Assembly: GCA_910586445.1 (NCBI GenBank)
Contig: CAJUHV010000009.1
Location: 17,500 to 81,499, forward strand
Length of the DNA: 64,000 nucleotides
Source: an uncultured Eubacterium sp.
GTDB taxonomy: Bacteria > Bacillota > Clostridia > Lachnospirales > Lachnospiraceae
Direction: 5' to 3'
In this document: positions 19,660-28,077 of the stretch, piece after piece
Numbering within the stretch: position 1 is the first letter of the stretch
How the letters are laid out: the number at the start of each line of letters is the position of its first letter
The notes under the pieces: model-generated
Databases searched by the model: none
What the model saw: the letters and a program-made list of their open reading frames with translations, nothing else
What the model was told of the DNA's origin: nothing
Made by a program: the position numbers and the translations under genes

Positions 19660-20169
19660 ATGGAAGATTTATTTCAAGTAGGCGCAGTAACAAATTCACA
19701 TGGACTGCGGGGCGAGGCAAAGGTATTTCCGACTACGGATGATCCTTCGCGCTATAAGGATCTGAAAGAAGTCATTGCAGATACGGGAAAACAGAGGCTG
19801 GTATTAGAAATTGACGGAGTGCGTTTTTTTAAGCAGATGGTAATTGTAAAGTTTAAAGGAATCGACGATATCAATGAGGTGCTCAAGTATAAGGGCGCAA
19901 AACTATATGTCACAAGGGAAAATGCAGTTCAGCTTCGCGAGGATGAATATTTTCTGGCAGATCTGGTAGGGCTGCATGCGGAAACGGAAGAGGGGAAAGC
20001 ACTGGGCAGCGTAAAAAATGTCCTGCAGACAGGCGCCAACGACGTGTACGTGATACAAAAGGATGATGGCAGAGAGCTGCTGGTTCCTGCAATCAAAGAA
20101 TGTGTAAAGAAAATAGATCTGGAAGGCGGCAGGATTGTGCTGCACCTGCTGCCGGGGCTTGAGGCGTAG
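19660..20169 (+). CDS. rimM: Ribosome maturation factor RimM
   Basis: Assembly factor for the 30S head, 169 residues. N-terminal RimM beta-barrel starts FQVGAVTNSHGLRGEAKVFPTTDDPSRY; C-terminal PRC-barrel includes YFLADLVGLHAETEEGK and RELLVPAIKECVKKIDLEGGRI. ATG at 19660 (after AAGAAAGG) is preferred over an upstream ATG at 19627 that lies inside the preceding hairpin. Confidence 0.96.
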   Translation: MEDLFQVGAVTNSHGLRGEAKVFPTTDDPSRYKDLKEVIADTGKQRLVLEIDGVRFFKQMVIVKFKGIDDINEVLKYKGAKLYVTRENAVQLREDEYFLADLVGLHAETEEGKALGSVKNVLQTGANDVYVIQKDDGRELLVPAIKECVKKIDLEGGRIVLHLLPGLEA

Positions 20170-20172
20170 CTT

Positions 20173-20889
20173 ATGCATTTTTATATATTGACGTTATTCC
20201 CGGAAATGATTGAATCCGGTTTAAATACCAGCATTATCGGACGGGCTGTCCAGAACGGACATTTATCGATTACCGCGGTCAATATCAGGGATTATACGCT
20301 GGACCGGCATAAAAAAGTAGACGATTATCCGTATGGAGGCGGTGCGGGTATGGTAATGCAGGCACAGCCGGTGTATGATGCGTGGGAGTCTGTCATAAAG
20401 CAGGTCGGATACCGCCCGCGTACGGTTTATCTGACCCCGCAGGCAGAGGTGTTCCGCCAGAAGATGGCAAAGGAATTTGCCTGTGAGCAGAACCTGATTT
20501 TTTTATGCGGCCATTACGAGGGCATAGATGAGCGCGTACTGGAGGAAATAGTGACCGATTATGTATCAATCGGCGATTATGTCCTGACAGGCGGTGAGCT
20601 GCCTGCCATGGTTATGGCGGATGCGATTGCGAGGATGGTGCCGGGGGTGCTGACGAATGAGCAGTCCGGCAGCACCGAATCTTTGGAAGGAAACCTGCTG
20701 GAATATCCGCAGTACAGCCGCCCGAGGGAATGGAATGGAAAGGCCGTGCCTGATATACTGTTATCTGGAGACCATGCAAAGGTAGATGCCTGGCGCAGGG
20801 AACAGTCGATCCTGCGCACGATGCAGCGCAGGCCGGATCTGATGGCAGAGGCTGAGCTGACCATAAAGGAGCGGGAAAAATATCTATGA
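20173..20889 (+). CDS. trmD: tRNA (guanine-37-N1)-methyltransferase TrmD
   Basis: SPOUT-class methyltransferase making m1G37 in tRNAs to prevent frameshifting. 238 residues, full length. Substrate loop YGGGAGMVMQAQP near 55-67 and the trefoil-knot SAM site: LCGHYEGIDERV and SIGDYVLTGGELPAM. Starts 3 bp after the rimM stop. Its stop codon overlaps the next start (ATGA), which couples it to an unexpected neighbour, a phosphopantetheinyl transferase. Confidence 0.98.
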   Translation: MHFYILTLFPEMIESGLNTSIIGRAVQNGHLSITAVNIRDYTLDRHKKVDDYPYGGGAGMVMQAQPVYDAWESVIKQVGYRPRTVYLTPQAEVFRQKMAKEFACEQNLIFLCGHYEGIDERVLEEIVTDYVSIGDYVLTGGELPAMVMADAIARMVPGVLTNEQSGSTESLEGNLLEYPQYSRPREWNGKAVPDILLSGDHAKVDAWRREQSILRTMQRRPDLMAEAELTIKEREKYL

Positions 20890-21656
20890 TAGTGACCTAT
20901 TTACTGGATACACACACGCTGCCGGACCCGGTCGAAAATCCGGAGCTGCTGGACGGCCTGCCGCAGGAGAGAATAGAAAAGATCCGCAGGTTAAAGCATA
21001 CGGAGAGCAGAAAGCAGAGCCTGGGCGCAGGACTGCTGCTGGAGCACGGACTTCGGCAGGCAGCAGAGTATGCCGGGGAGGGGCATCAACAGGCAGCAGA
21101 ATTATCATCTGTAATTGAATACGGAGCTTTCGGTAAGCCGCATCTGGCGGAAGGCGCACCGTTTAACCTGTCGCATACAGGCAGCTATGCAATTGTAAGT
21201 ATCATGCTTTCTAAAGAAAACGCGGCGCCTGATAAAACAGCAATAGGGTGCGATATCGAGCAGGTGAGGAAATATGACCCGCGGCTGGCCAGGCGTTTTT
21301 TTACAGGGACAGAATATCAGATCTTAGAGGGAACAGATGCAGACCGGCAGGCGGACATGTTCTGCCGTTACTGGACGCGCAAGGAAAGCGTGCTGAAAAT
21401 GACAGGACTGGGCATGTCGCTGCCGCTGGATCTGTTTGAAATCAGCAGCGGTAACGTGGCAGTGCCGGACGAAAAAAGGCTGGCAGCCTGGCAGGCGTCG
21501 GCAGAAGGAAAGGCGCAGGCAGAGGCATATGGAGCGGCAGGAGAGCTTCTGCGCAGCAGCAGGGTACAGATGAGGGAATATCGTTATAAGGACTGCTGGA
21601 TTACCGTCTGCAGCACGCATGATCAGTTTGCGCCGCAGATCGTGGCTGTTATGTGA
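20886..21656 (+). CDS. 4'-phosphopantetheinyl transferase, Sfp type
   Basis: Transfers the phosphopantetheine arm of coenzyme A to a carrier-protein serine. 256 residues, two-fold pseudo-symmetric Sfp/Gsp layout rather than the short AcpS form. Motifs: KPHLAEGAPFNLSHTGSYAI (substrate/CoA loop), the Mg-binding IGCDIEQVRKYD near 121-132, and FCRYWTRKESVLKMTGLG near 158-175 with the WxxKE-like core. Overlaps trmD by 4 bp. This insertion between trmD and rplS is not part of the common Firmicute block. No NRPS/PKS or carrier gene is in this window; it may serve fatty-acid ACP or a distant pathway. Confidence 0.93.
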   Translation: MIVTYLLDTHTLPDPVENPELLDGLPQERIEKIRRLKHTESRKQSLGAGLLLEHGLRQAAEYAGEGHQQAAELSSVIEYGAFGKPHLAEGAPFNLSHTGSYAIVSIMLSKENAAPDKTAIGCDIEQVRKYDPRLARRFFTGTEYQILEGTDADRQADMFCRYWTRKESVLKMTGLGMSLPLDLFEISSGNVAVPDEKRLAAWQASAEGKAQAEAYGAAGELLRSSRVQMREYRYKDCWITVCSTHDQFAPQIVAVM

Positions 21657-21746
21657 GCATGTAAAAAGAGCTAAAGTAAAAATATGCGAAAATCCGAAAA
21701 AAGTCTTGCATTAGCGTACATGTTATGATAACTTAGATATGTTGGT

Positions 21747-21815
21747 AACTGTCCAGACTATCGAAGGACAGTTATGATTCTTGATAATAGAAAGTCCGCG
21801 CAGCGTGCTTTCTAT
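21747..21815 (+). promoter_or_regulatory. Structured leader of rplS with two hairpins
   Basis: The 235-bp gap before rplS contains two consecutive stem-loops. The first is AACTGTCC/GGACAGTT (21747-21773, 8 bp perfect); the second is a REP-like hairpin with arms ATAGAAAG/CTTTCTAT (21787-21815), which is also found elsewhere in the window. A structured L19 leader is known in some Firmicutes, so an autoregulatory role of the first hairpin is possible. A TTGCAT box at 21706 has only a weak -10 partner. Confidence 0.4.
21787..21815 (+). repeat. REP-like hairpin element, copy 1
   Basis: Arms ATAGAAAG and CTTTCTAT around a 13-nt GC-rich centre TCCGCGCAGCGTG. The same unit, with the same flank TATGATTC or TGATTCATGAC, occurs three times at 29222-29340 and once at 37484-37523, always in the same orientation and always intergenic. 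Confidence 0.75.
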
Positions 21816-21891
21816 CGTTGTTGTGAAAAAGGCGATGGTCCTCTGGTACAAGCAGGTATTAAGAACATCAAAATAATAGGAGGTCACAAAA

Positions 21892-22245
21892 ATGAATGCA
21901 ACAGAGATTATAAAAAGCATTGAGTCAGCTCAGATGAAAGAAGCTGCACCAGAGTTTCGCGTTGGCGATACGGTCAAAGTATACGGCAAGATCGTAGAAG
22001 GAAACCGGGAAAGAATCCAGGTTTTTGAAGGAATTGTATTAAAGAAGCAGGGTTCCAGCAGCAGAGAGACATTTACGGTAAGGAAACTGTCCAATGGCGT
22101 AGGCGTAGAAAAGACCTGGCCGCTGCACTCTCCGAATGTTGAAAAAGTAGAGGTAATCCGCCGCGGTAAAGTAAGACGTGCAAAACTGAATTATTTAAGA
22201 GGCCGTGTAGGCAAGCGCGCAAAGGTAAAAGAGTTAATCAAATAG
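21892..22245 (+). CDS. rplS: 50S ribosomal protein L19
   Basis: 117 residues, full length, with the typical FRVGDTVKVYGKIVEGNRERIQVFEG core and the C-terminal GRVGKRAKVKE. RBS is AGGAGG. Sits at the 30S-50S interface. Ends in a strong terminator. Confidence 0.98.
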   Translation: MNATEIIKSIESAQMKEAAPEFRVGDTVKVYGKIVEGNRERIQVFEGIVLKKQGSSSRETFTVRKLSNGVGVEKTWPLHSPNVEKVEVIRRGKVRRAKLNYLRGRVGKRAKVKELIK

Positions 22246-22263
22246 TTAGTATTCGTACAGGAA

Positions 22264-22291
22264 GAGACAATTGCAAGATTGTCTCTTTTTT
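22264..22291 (+). terminator. Terminator after rplS
   Basis: AGAGACAAT/ATTGTCTCT stem with a short loop followed by TTTTTT. Confidence 0.9.
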
Positions 22292-22321
22292 CAAGATATT
22301 CAGATAAAAAGGAATAAAAAG

Positions 22322-22909
22322 ATGGGCAGACGGGTCAAAGGGCTTAGTTTTGGTAGAAAAAAAGAGCGCAGGATAAATCTTTCGCTGTTTCAGGAAGTGA
22401 TCATATGGATTTTCGAAATAGCTATTACGATTGGTATCGCGGTTGTCTTTACCTTTTTTTTCGGTGTACGTTCCAGCGTAGTGGGGCCTTCCATGTCTCC
22501 GCAGCTGGAGGATGGGGATGAGGTGCTGATCGACCGTTTTTCATATAAATTTATATCTCCAAAGCCGGGGGATGTGATTGCATTCCTGCCAAACGGAAAT
22601 GTTAACACGCATTATTATATCAAGCGCGTGATTGCCGTGCCTGGGGATACGATACAGATTATAGACGGAGTAGTAAATGTTAATGATGAGAAATATGTAG
22701 AAGATCTTGAGCCGGCTTATATTGATGATGCAGGTATCGCAAAGGAAGCCATTACACTGGGTGAGGATGAATATTTTGTACTGGGAGATAACCGCAACAA
22801 CAGCGAGGACAGCAGGTTTGCCAATATCGGAAATGTAAGGGAAGACTATATTATCGGCAGGGTATGGTTTATATCGTCACCGAGGGACAAGTTCGGGTTT
22901 ATCAAATAG
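22322..22909 (+). CDS. lepB: Signal peptidase I (first copy)
   Basis: Membrane-anchored type I signal peptidase, 195 residues, that removes Sec/Tat signal peptides. A short basic cytoplasmic tail (MGRRVKGLSFGRKKERR) precedes one TM helix near 24-47. The catalytic dyad is Ser57 in GPSMSP and Lys101 in YYIKRVIAVPGD; the conserved GDNRNNSEDSR is near 170. ATG at 22322 follows AAAAGG; a frame extension upstream runs through the rplS terminator and is rejected. A second copy lies two genes downstream. Confidence 0.95.
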   Translation: MGRRVKGLSFGRKKERRINLSLFQEVIIWIFEIAITIGIAVVFTFFFGVRSSVVGPSMSPQLEDGDEVLIDRFSYKFISPKPGDVIAFLPNGNVNTHYYIKRVIAVPGDTIQIIDGVVNVNDEKYVEDLEPAYIDDAGIAKEAITLGEDEYFVLGDNRNNSEDSRFANIGNVREDYIIGRVWFISSPRDKFGFIK

Positions 22910-22982
22910 ATGGCCTATTAATAAAGGATGGTCAAAAGGGACGCCCAGTCAGGACGGCCGTAAGATAGAAAGGAAGAAAACT

Positions 22983-23822
22983 ATGCAGTACCAATGGTAT
23001 CCGGGGCATATGACAAAGGCTAAGCGTCAGATGCAGGAAGACATAAAATTAATAGATCTTATTATTGAGCTGGTGGACGCGCGTATTCCGGTCAGCAGCC
23101 ATAATCCAGATATCGACCAGCTCGGCCAGAACAAATCCCGTATTGTACTGCTGAATAAGGCGGATCTGGCAGACGAGCAGCGGAATCAGGAATGGTGCAG
23201 CTATTATAAGGAGCGGGGCATGTACGCTGTCCGGCTGGATTCCAGAAACAGGGCAGGCATGAAAAATGTGCAGGCCGTAATACAGGACGCATGCCGTGAA
23301 AAGCTCGAGAAAAATCGAAGAAGGGGCATTCTTAACCGTCCGGTACGCGCGATGGTAGCAGGGATTCCAAATGTAGGCAAGTCTACATTTATCAATTCAT
23401 TTGCCGGCAAAGCCTGTGCAAAGACAGGAAACAAGCCGGGAGTGACAAAGGGCAAGCAGTGGATACGGCTGAATAAAAATGTAGAGCTTTTGGATACGCC
23501 GGGAATTTTATGGCCGAAATTTGAAGATCAGACAGTCGGGCTGCATCTGGCATATATTGGTTCGATCAAGGACGAGCTGGTTAATGTGGAAGAAATGGCA
23601 CTGGAGCTGATCGGAGAGCTTACGGTAAAATATCCAGGCATACTGTCCGAGCGGTATGAGGCAGATGAAACAGCAGGCAGTATCGGGATTTTAGAACAGC
23701 TGGCACGCAGCCGCGGCTGCTTAAAAAAAGGCAGCGAGCTGGATTATGCCAAGGCGGCAGCACTGCTGATGGAAGACTTTCGAAGCGGCAGGCTGGGAAG
23801 GATTTCGATTGAGACACCATAG
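22983..23822 (+). CDS. rbgA: Ribosome biogenesis GTPase RbgA (YlqF)
   Basis: GTPase needed for late 50S assembly, 279 residues, circularly permuted: G4 NKADLAD near 59 precedes G1 GIPNVGKST near 127-135 and G3 DTPGILWP near 171-178. Starts with the typical QWYPGHMTKAKRQM. C-terminal RNA-binding helical domain is present. RBS AAAGGAAG. Essential in B. subtilis. Confidence 0.97.
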   Translation: MQYQWYPGHMTKAKRQMQEDIKLIDLIIELVDARIPVSSHNPDIDQLGQNKSRIVLLNKADLADEQRNQEWCSYYKERGMYAVRLDSRNRAGMKNVQAVIQDACREKLEKNRRRGILNRPVRAMVAGIPNVGKSTFINSFAGKACAKTGNKPGVTKGKQWIRLNKNVELLDTPGILWPKFEDQTVGLHLAYIGSIKDELVNVEEMALELIGELTVKYPGILSERYEADETAGSIGILEQLARSRGCLKKGSELDYAKAAALLMEDFRSGRLGRISIETP

Positions 23823-23840
23823 CTGACGGAGAGTGGATGC

Positions 23841-24416
23841 ATGAAGGCTATTATAAAGGAAATCATCAGTCTGAGCCTTTATCTGGCGATTATTTTAGGA
23901 TGTACGTATCTATTGGTCAATTATGTGCTGCAGCGGACGGAGATCGAGGGAGATTCCATGCAGCCGACGCTGTCAGATGGAGACAATATCATCGTAGATA
24001 AGCTTACTTATCGATTTAAGGAACCGCAGAGATATGACATTATAGCCTTTCCTTACCGGTATGAGCAGGATACGTATTTTGTAAAGCGCATTATCGGCCT
24101 GCCGGGAGAAAAAGTACGGATTGATGCACATGGTATTATATTTATAAATGATGAGGCACTGGATGAGCGGTACGGCACGGAGCCGATTCATCAGGCAAGG
24201 GATGCATTTACGCCCAGAATACTGGGCGAGGATGAGTATTTTGTGCTTGGCGACAACCGCAATGACAGTATGGACAGCCGTGATTCCTCGGTAGGACTTG
24301 TACGCAGGGAAGAGATTATAGGCAGGGCATTTGTGCGTATTTATCCATTTACTTCGATTGGGTTTATTCAAAATAAAAAAAGCAGTTCAGAACCAGAAAC
24401 CGGAGAAAACAAATGA
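23841..24416 (+). CDS. lepB: Signal peptidase I (second copy)
   Basis: Second type I signal peptidase, 191 residues. TM helix near 9-28; catalytic Ser39 in EGDSMQPTL and Lys82 in YFVKRIIGLPGE; GDNRNDSMDSRDSS box near 141. It differs clearly from the first copy in its N-terminal tail and its central substrate region, so the two may have different client preferences. Overlaps rnhB by 4 bp (ATGA). Confidence 0.95.
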   Translation: MKAIIKEIISLSLYLAIILGCTYLLVNYVLQRTEIEGDSMQPTLSDGDNIIVDKLTYRFKEPQRYDIIAFPYRYEQDTYFVKRIIGLPGEKVRIDAHGIIFINDEALDERYGTEPIHQARDAFTPRILGEDEYFVLGDNRNDSMDSRDSSVGLVRREEIIGRAFVRIYPFTSIGFIQNKKSSSEPETGENK

Positions 24417-25204
24417 CAGAAAATACAATAGGGCAGATCAAGAACGAATATCAGGCAGCGGGGCTACACATGCTGCCTGATTTTATCCGTAAATATGAAA
24501 GTGATACCAGAGCCGGAGTACAAAAGCTTATAGCCGCGGCGCACAAACAGCTTGGATGGCTGGAGGCAGAGCGGGAGCGCATTTACCAGATGGGCGAATA
24601 CGAACGGCAGTATGCGCAGCATGGCTTTGTATGCGGCATAGATGAGGCAGGCAGAGGCCCGCTTGCAGGGCCGGTCGTAGCAGGGGCTGTGATCCTGCCG
24701 AAGGACAGTGAGATTTTGTATTTAAATGATTCCAAACAGCTGTCGGCAAAAAAAAGGGAGGAATTATACGAGGTGATTATCAATCAGGCAGCAGCATATG
24801 GCATTGGCATCGTATCCTGCCGGCGGATTGACGAGATCAATATTTTACAGGCAACCTATGAGGCAATGCGCGAAGCTATAAATAATCTAGGCGTAATACC
24901 CGATATATTATTAAATGATGCTGTTACGATACCAGGTGTAAAAATTCGTCAGGTGCCGATTATTAAAGGGGATGCAAAAAGCGTTTCGATTGCGGCTGCC
25001 AGCATTCTGGCGAAAGTGACGAGGGACCGTATGATGGAGCAGTTTGACCAGAAGTATCCTGAATATGGCTTTGCGGCGAATAAAGGATATGGGTCAAAAG
25101 CGCATATAGAGGCAGTAAAGCGGCTCGGCCCATGTGAAATACATAGAAAGACATTTATCACACATTTTGTATCAGGCAGCAGTCCGAATGACAGGGGGCA
25201 GTAA
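24413..25204 (+). CDS. rnhB: Ribonuclease HII
   Basis: Cleaves RNA of RNA-DNA hybrids and starts ribonucleotide excision. 263 residues. An N-terminal extension of about 70 residues is typical of the Firmicute form; the active-site motif GIDEAGRGPLAGPVVAGA follows near 74-91, and later acidic residues include those in LLNDAVTI and AKVTRDRMM. C-terminal IHRKTFITHF. Part of the lepB-rnhB-fliK-like operon. Confidence 0.97.
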   Translation: MTENTIGQIKNEYQAAGLHMLPDFIRKYESDTRAGVQKLIAAAHKQLGWLEAERERIYQMGEYERQYAQHGFVCGIDEAGRGPLAGPVVAGAVILPKDSEILYLNDSKQLSAKKREELYEVIINQAAAYGIGIVSCRRIDEINILQATYEAMREAINNLGVIPDILLNDAVTIPGVKIRQVPIIKGDAKSVSIAAASILAKVTRDRMMEQFDQKYPEYGFAANKGYGSKAHIEAVKRLGPCEIHRKTFITHFVSGSSPNDRGQ

Positions 25205-25207
25205 ATT

Positions 25208-27013
25208 ATGCAGGTGACAGATTATCTGGGACAGTACGCAAGCACACTTGCCAATGCGGCAGCAGGGACGGCATCTTCTGCGGGGGCCGCTCCGCCGGGA
25301 AACGTTGCGACGCAGAATCTGGTGTCAAAATTAACGGAACTACAGGCAGGCACAGTATTTGAAGGCAGCATTAATTCGATCGACGGTACGAAAATACTGC
25401 TGGGATTGGGAAACGGACAGACGATTTCCGCCAGACTGGATGCAGGCATGAATTTTACACTGGGCCAGTCTGTCTTTTTTCAAGTAAAATCCAATGACGG
25501 CAGCACGATTGCTATTAAGCCGTATGCAGACGGGCAGGCATTTAATCCGACGATTCAAAAGGCGCTGGATGCAGCAGGCATGGAAATGACCAAGGATACG
25601 ATCGATATGGTAAACCGCATGATGCAGGAGGGCATGCCGATCGACAAGCATTCTTTAGCTGCGATGCGGCAGGCACTGGTACAGAATCCGCAGCTGTCCA
25701 TGCAGACAGCCGTGATGATGAGCAGGCTCGGGATACCGGTCAATGATCAGATGGCTGCGCAGTTTGAGAACTATTTGAATGACCGGCATGAGATGCTCGG
25801 ACAGATGGAACAGGTGATGGATGCCCTCCCTTCGGTATATGCAAAAGCATACGCAGGGACGGCAGATCTGCTCCAGTTAAACCAGCAGATTTTAACGATC
25901 TTAAATGCAGGTGGAGAAGCAGTGCCGGACCAGGGACAGGTACAGGATCAGCAGGTGCCGGATCAGGGACAGGTACAGGATCAGCAGATGCCGGATCAGG
26001 GACAGCAGGCCGGGCAGCTGAATACCAATACCGTACAGCCTGAGCAGGTAAAGCAGCCGGTGGTGCTTTTCCATGAGCCGGACCAGGCAGTCACGCAGCC
26101 GCAGGCAGAGCAGCATGATCCAAAGGCAGGGCAGGTACAGCCTGAGGCGGCAAAAGACGCACAGGCCGAAGAACCGGCTAAGCTGTCGCAGCTTTTAAAC
26201 CGCCATCATATAAGCGAGCTGGAGAACCAGCTAAAGGAGCTGTTTCCAAAGGCAGGGCAGTTAAAGCTGAATACGCAGCTGACTGCAAAAGAATTTTTAG
26301 AAGAGCTGTCTAGGCAGCTGCTCGAACAGCACAAAAGCTCCGGTTTTGATAAATCAGCGCTGAACAAGCTGTTTTCCGGCAGGGAATACCATACACTGTT
26401 AAAAGATGTAATGGAACAGGAGTGGACGGTAAAGCCGCAGGATCTAAAGACAGAGCATAAAATAGAAGAACTGTACCAAAAGCTGGACCGCCAGATGAGC
26501 CAGATCGAGCAGCTGGCCAGGCAGACCGGCATGGATACCAGCCAGCTGTCGCAGTCGGCGTCGCAGGTACGTGACAACATAGAATTTATGCACCAGATCA
26601 ATCAGGCGTATACCTATGTGCAGATACCGTTAAAGCTGGCAAACCAGAATGCGCACAGTGATCTGTATGTCTATACAAACAAACGCAGCCTCCGTAAAAG
26701 AGAAGGAGAATTGTCCGCATTCCTGCATTTAGAGCTTGAAAATCTAGGAACGACAGATGTATCCGTAAAAATGCTGGATAAAAATGTCACGACCAAATTT
26801 TATCTGGAGGATGATGCGGCATACGACCTGATCGAAGCAAACCTGCCTAAGCTGCAGGAGCGGATTATGAAGCTGGGCTATACGTGCAGCATTGGGATTG
26901 AAAAGCGTGAAGAAAAGGTGGATTTTGTAAAAGATTTTCTGCAGAAAGGGCAGCCGTCTAAGGCGGCAGCAAAAGGAATGGTGCAGCGCTATTCTTTTGA
27001 TGTACGTGCTTAG
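25208..27013 (+). CDS. FliK-like hook-length-control domain protein (YlqG-like)
   Basis: 601 residues, located as B. subtilis ylqG is, between rnhB and the FlhB-like gene. The N-terminal part is Ala/Gln-rich with a small beta region (GTVFEGSINSIDGTKILLGLGNGQTISARL). The middle has a Gln/Pro/Asp repeat tract (units VQDQQVPDQGQ, protein about 238-270; DNA 25920-26010). The C-terminal region, about 455-580, resembles the flagellar hook-length control domain (YVQIPLKLANQNAHSDLYVYTNKR ... LGTTDVSVKMLDKNVTTKF, given in part). No signal peptide. It may belong to type III export control, but no other flagellar genes are nearby, so its function here is uncertain. Confidence 0.75.
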   Translation: MQVTDYLGQYASTLANAAAGTASSAGAAPPGNVATQNLVSKLTELQAGTVFEGSINSIDGTKILLGLGNGQTISARLDAGMNFTLGQSVFFQVKSNDGSTIAIKPYADGQAFNPTIQKALDAAGMEMTKDTIDMVNRMMQEGMPIDKHSLAAMRQALVQNPQLSMQTAVMMSRLGIPVNDQMAAQFENYLNDRHEMLGQMEQVMDALPSVYAKAYAGTADLLQLNQQILTILNAGGEAVPDQGQVQDQQVPDQGQVQDQQMPDQGQQAGQLNTNTVQPEQVKQPVVLFHEPDQAVTQPQAEQHDPKAGQVQPEAAKDAQAEEPAKLSQLLNRHHISELENQLKELFPKAGQLKLNTQLTAKEFLEELSRQLLEQHKSSGFDKSALNKLFSGREYHTLLKDVMEQEWTVKPQDLKTEHKIEELYQKLDRQMSQIEQLARQTGMDTSQLSQSASQVRDNIEFMHQINQAYTYVQIPLKLANQNAHSDLYVYTNKRSLRKREGELSAFLHLELENLGTTDVSVKMLDKNVTTKFYLEDDAAYDLIEANLPKLQERIMKLGYTCSIGIEKREEKVDFVKDFLQKGQPSKAAAKGMVQRYSFDVRA

Positions 27014-27041
27014 CGTAATTGTATAAAATAGAGTGATTATG

Positions 27042-27117
27042 AAAAAGCGGAAGTGAATTTAAAAGCAGAAAGTGAATCCAAAAGCAGAAAGTGAATCTAA
27101 AAGCAGAAAGTGAATGC
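27042..27117. repeat. 19-bp minisatellite between fliK-like and flhB-like genes
   Basis: Three near-perfect tandem copies of a 19-bp unit, AAAAGCAGAAAGTGAATCY (27061-27117), plus one degenerate copy before it (27042-27060). Each copy contains an AG-rich stretch. It fills most of the 162-bp spacer and ends 59 bp before the next start codon. Confidence 0.85.
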
Positions 27118-27175
27118 AGAGGCAGTATATTTATAGAAGAATGTACGCTTAAATAAAAATAAGGGAGACGGAGGC

Positions 27176-27466
27176 ATGGCACAGAGAAAAAAAGAGAAGC
27201 CGAAAACTGCGGTAGCCCTTTCCTATGAACCGGGTGAACAGGCACCGAAAATACTGGCAACTGGAAAAGGGGTACTGGCAGAAAAGATCATTGATGCAGC
27301 AAAAGAAGCAGATGTCCCGACCTATAAGGATGATAAGCTGGCTGATACGCTGTCTCATCTGGAGATCGGCGATATGATTCCGCCGGAACTGTATCAGGTA
27401 GTAGCAGAGATACTTGTATTTGTCAGTGATATGGATAAAATGCGTGAAAAGTTAAAACATGGCTGA
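27176..27466 (+). CDS. Orphan FlhB-like cytoplasmic domain protein (YlqH-like)
   Basis: 96-residue stand-alone version of the C-terminal domain of the flagellar export switch protein FlhB. Shared features: AVALSYEPGEQAPKILATGKG, then VPTYKDDKLADTLSHLEIGDMIPPELYQVVAEILVFV (given by its core IPPELYQVVAEI). It lacks the NPTH autocleavage motif and the membrane part. Same gene order as B. subtilis ylqG-ylqH. RBS AAGGGAGACGGAGG. It may bind the FliK-like partner encoded upstream. Confidence 0.88.
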   Translation: MAQRKKEKPKTAVALSYEPGEQAPKILATGKGVLAEKIIDAAKEADVPTYKDDKLADTLSHLEIGDMIPPELYQVVAEILVFVSDMDKMREKLKHG

Positions 27467-27533
27467 AAACAGCAGTAATAGATAAAGTACCCGACAGCAA
27501 AAAGATCTGGAAAACAGGCAGGAGAATCATCGG

Positions 27534-27890
27534 ATGAAAAATAAGCGTGAGACAGGCGCAGAATATGAAAAGAAAGCAGCACGGTATCTGGAATCATGCG
27601 GCTATAAAATCATAAGCAGCAATTTCCGGTGCAGGGCGGGAGAGATTGACCTGATCGCGCGGGACGGCAGGTATCTGGTGTTTATAGAGGTAAAGTACCG
27701 GGTCAATGCACAGATGGGAGAGCCGCAGGAGGCAGTAGATACTAAAAAGCAGCAGAAAATCAGCAGGACGGCAGCTTATTACTGCATGCGGCACGGCATA
27801 TCGTCTGAACAGCCGTGCCGTTTTGATGTGGCAGCATTTACAGAAGGGAAATGGATGGTCATCCAAAATGCATTTGACTACATAGAGTAG
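27534..27890 (+). CDS. YraN family (UPF0102) putative endonuclease
   Basis: 118 residues with a PD-(D/E)XK nuclease-like core: GEIDLIARDGRYLVFIEVKYR near 38-58, preceded by the family start TGAEYEKKAARYLESCGYKI. Function unproven; a DNA-processing role is suspected from the fold. It closes the ylxM-to-yraN block and often lies next to rnhB in Firmicutes. Confidence 0.93.
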   Translation: MKNKRETGAEYEKKAARYLESCGYKIISSNFRCRAGEIDLIARDGRYLVFIEVKYRVNAQMGEPQEAVDTKKQQKISRTAAYYCMRHGISSEQPCRFDVAAFTEGKWMVIQNAFDYIE

Positions 27891-27980
27891 GTCAAACTGT
27901 CATCTTCCCGAAAAAAATCAGTTAATTTGTAATAATTTGACGATGATTTAAAATGCTTTTGATATTTTTCTGTAAAAATA

Positions 27981-28009
27981 TTGCGTAATAGCTGGTAAAA
28001 CGGTATACT
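27981..28009 (+). promoter_or_regulatory. Promoter of the diguanylate cyclase gene
   Basis: TTGCGT (27981-27986), 17-bp spacer, TATACT (28004-28009). The start codon is about 60 bp downstream of the expected transcription start. Confidence 0.65.
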
Positions 28010-28077
28010 ATAGCTATAAGATTTTGTTTTGCTTCCGGCAGGACTTAATAGTTTTCATTAATCATGTTGGAGAGAGT

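Noticed and set aside
27891..28077. c-di-GMP riboswitch upstream of the diguanylate cyclase (also checked at 14713-14865 for the chemoreceptor)
   Set aside because: No GEMM-type conserved core was visible in either leader; only ordinary promoters.
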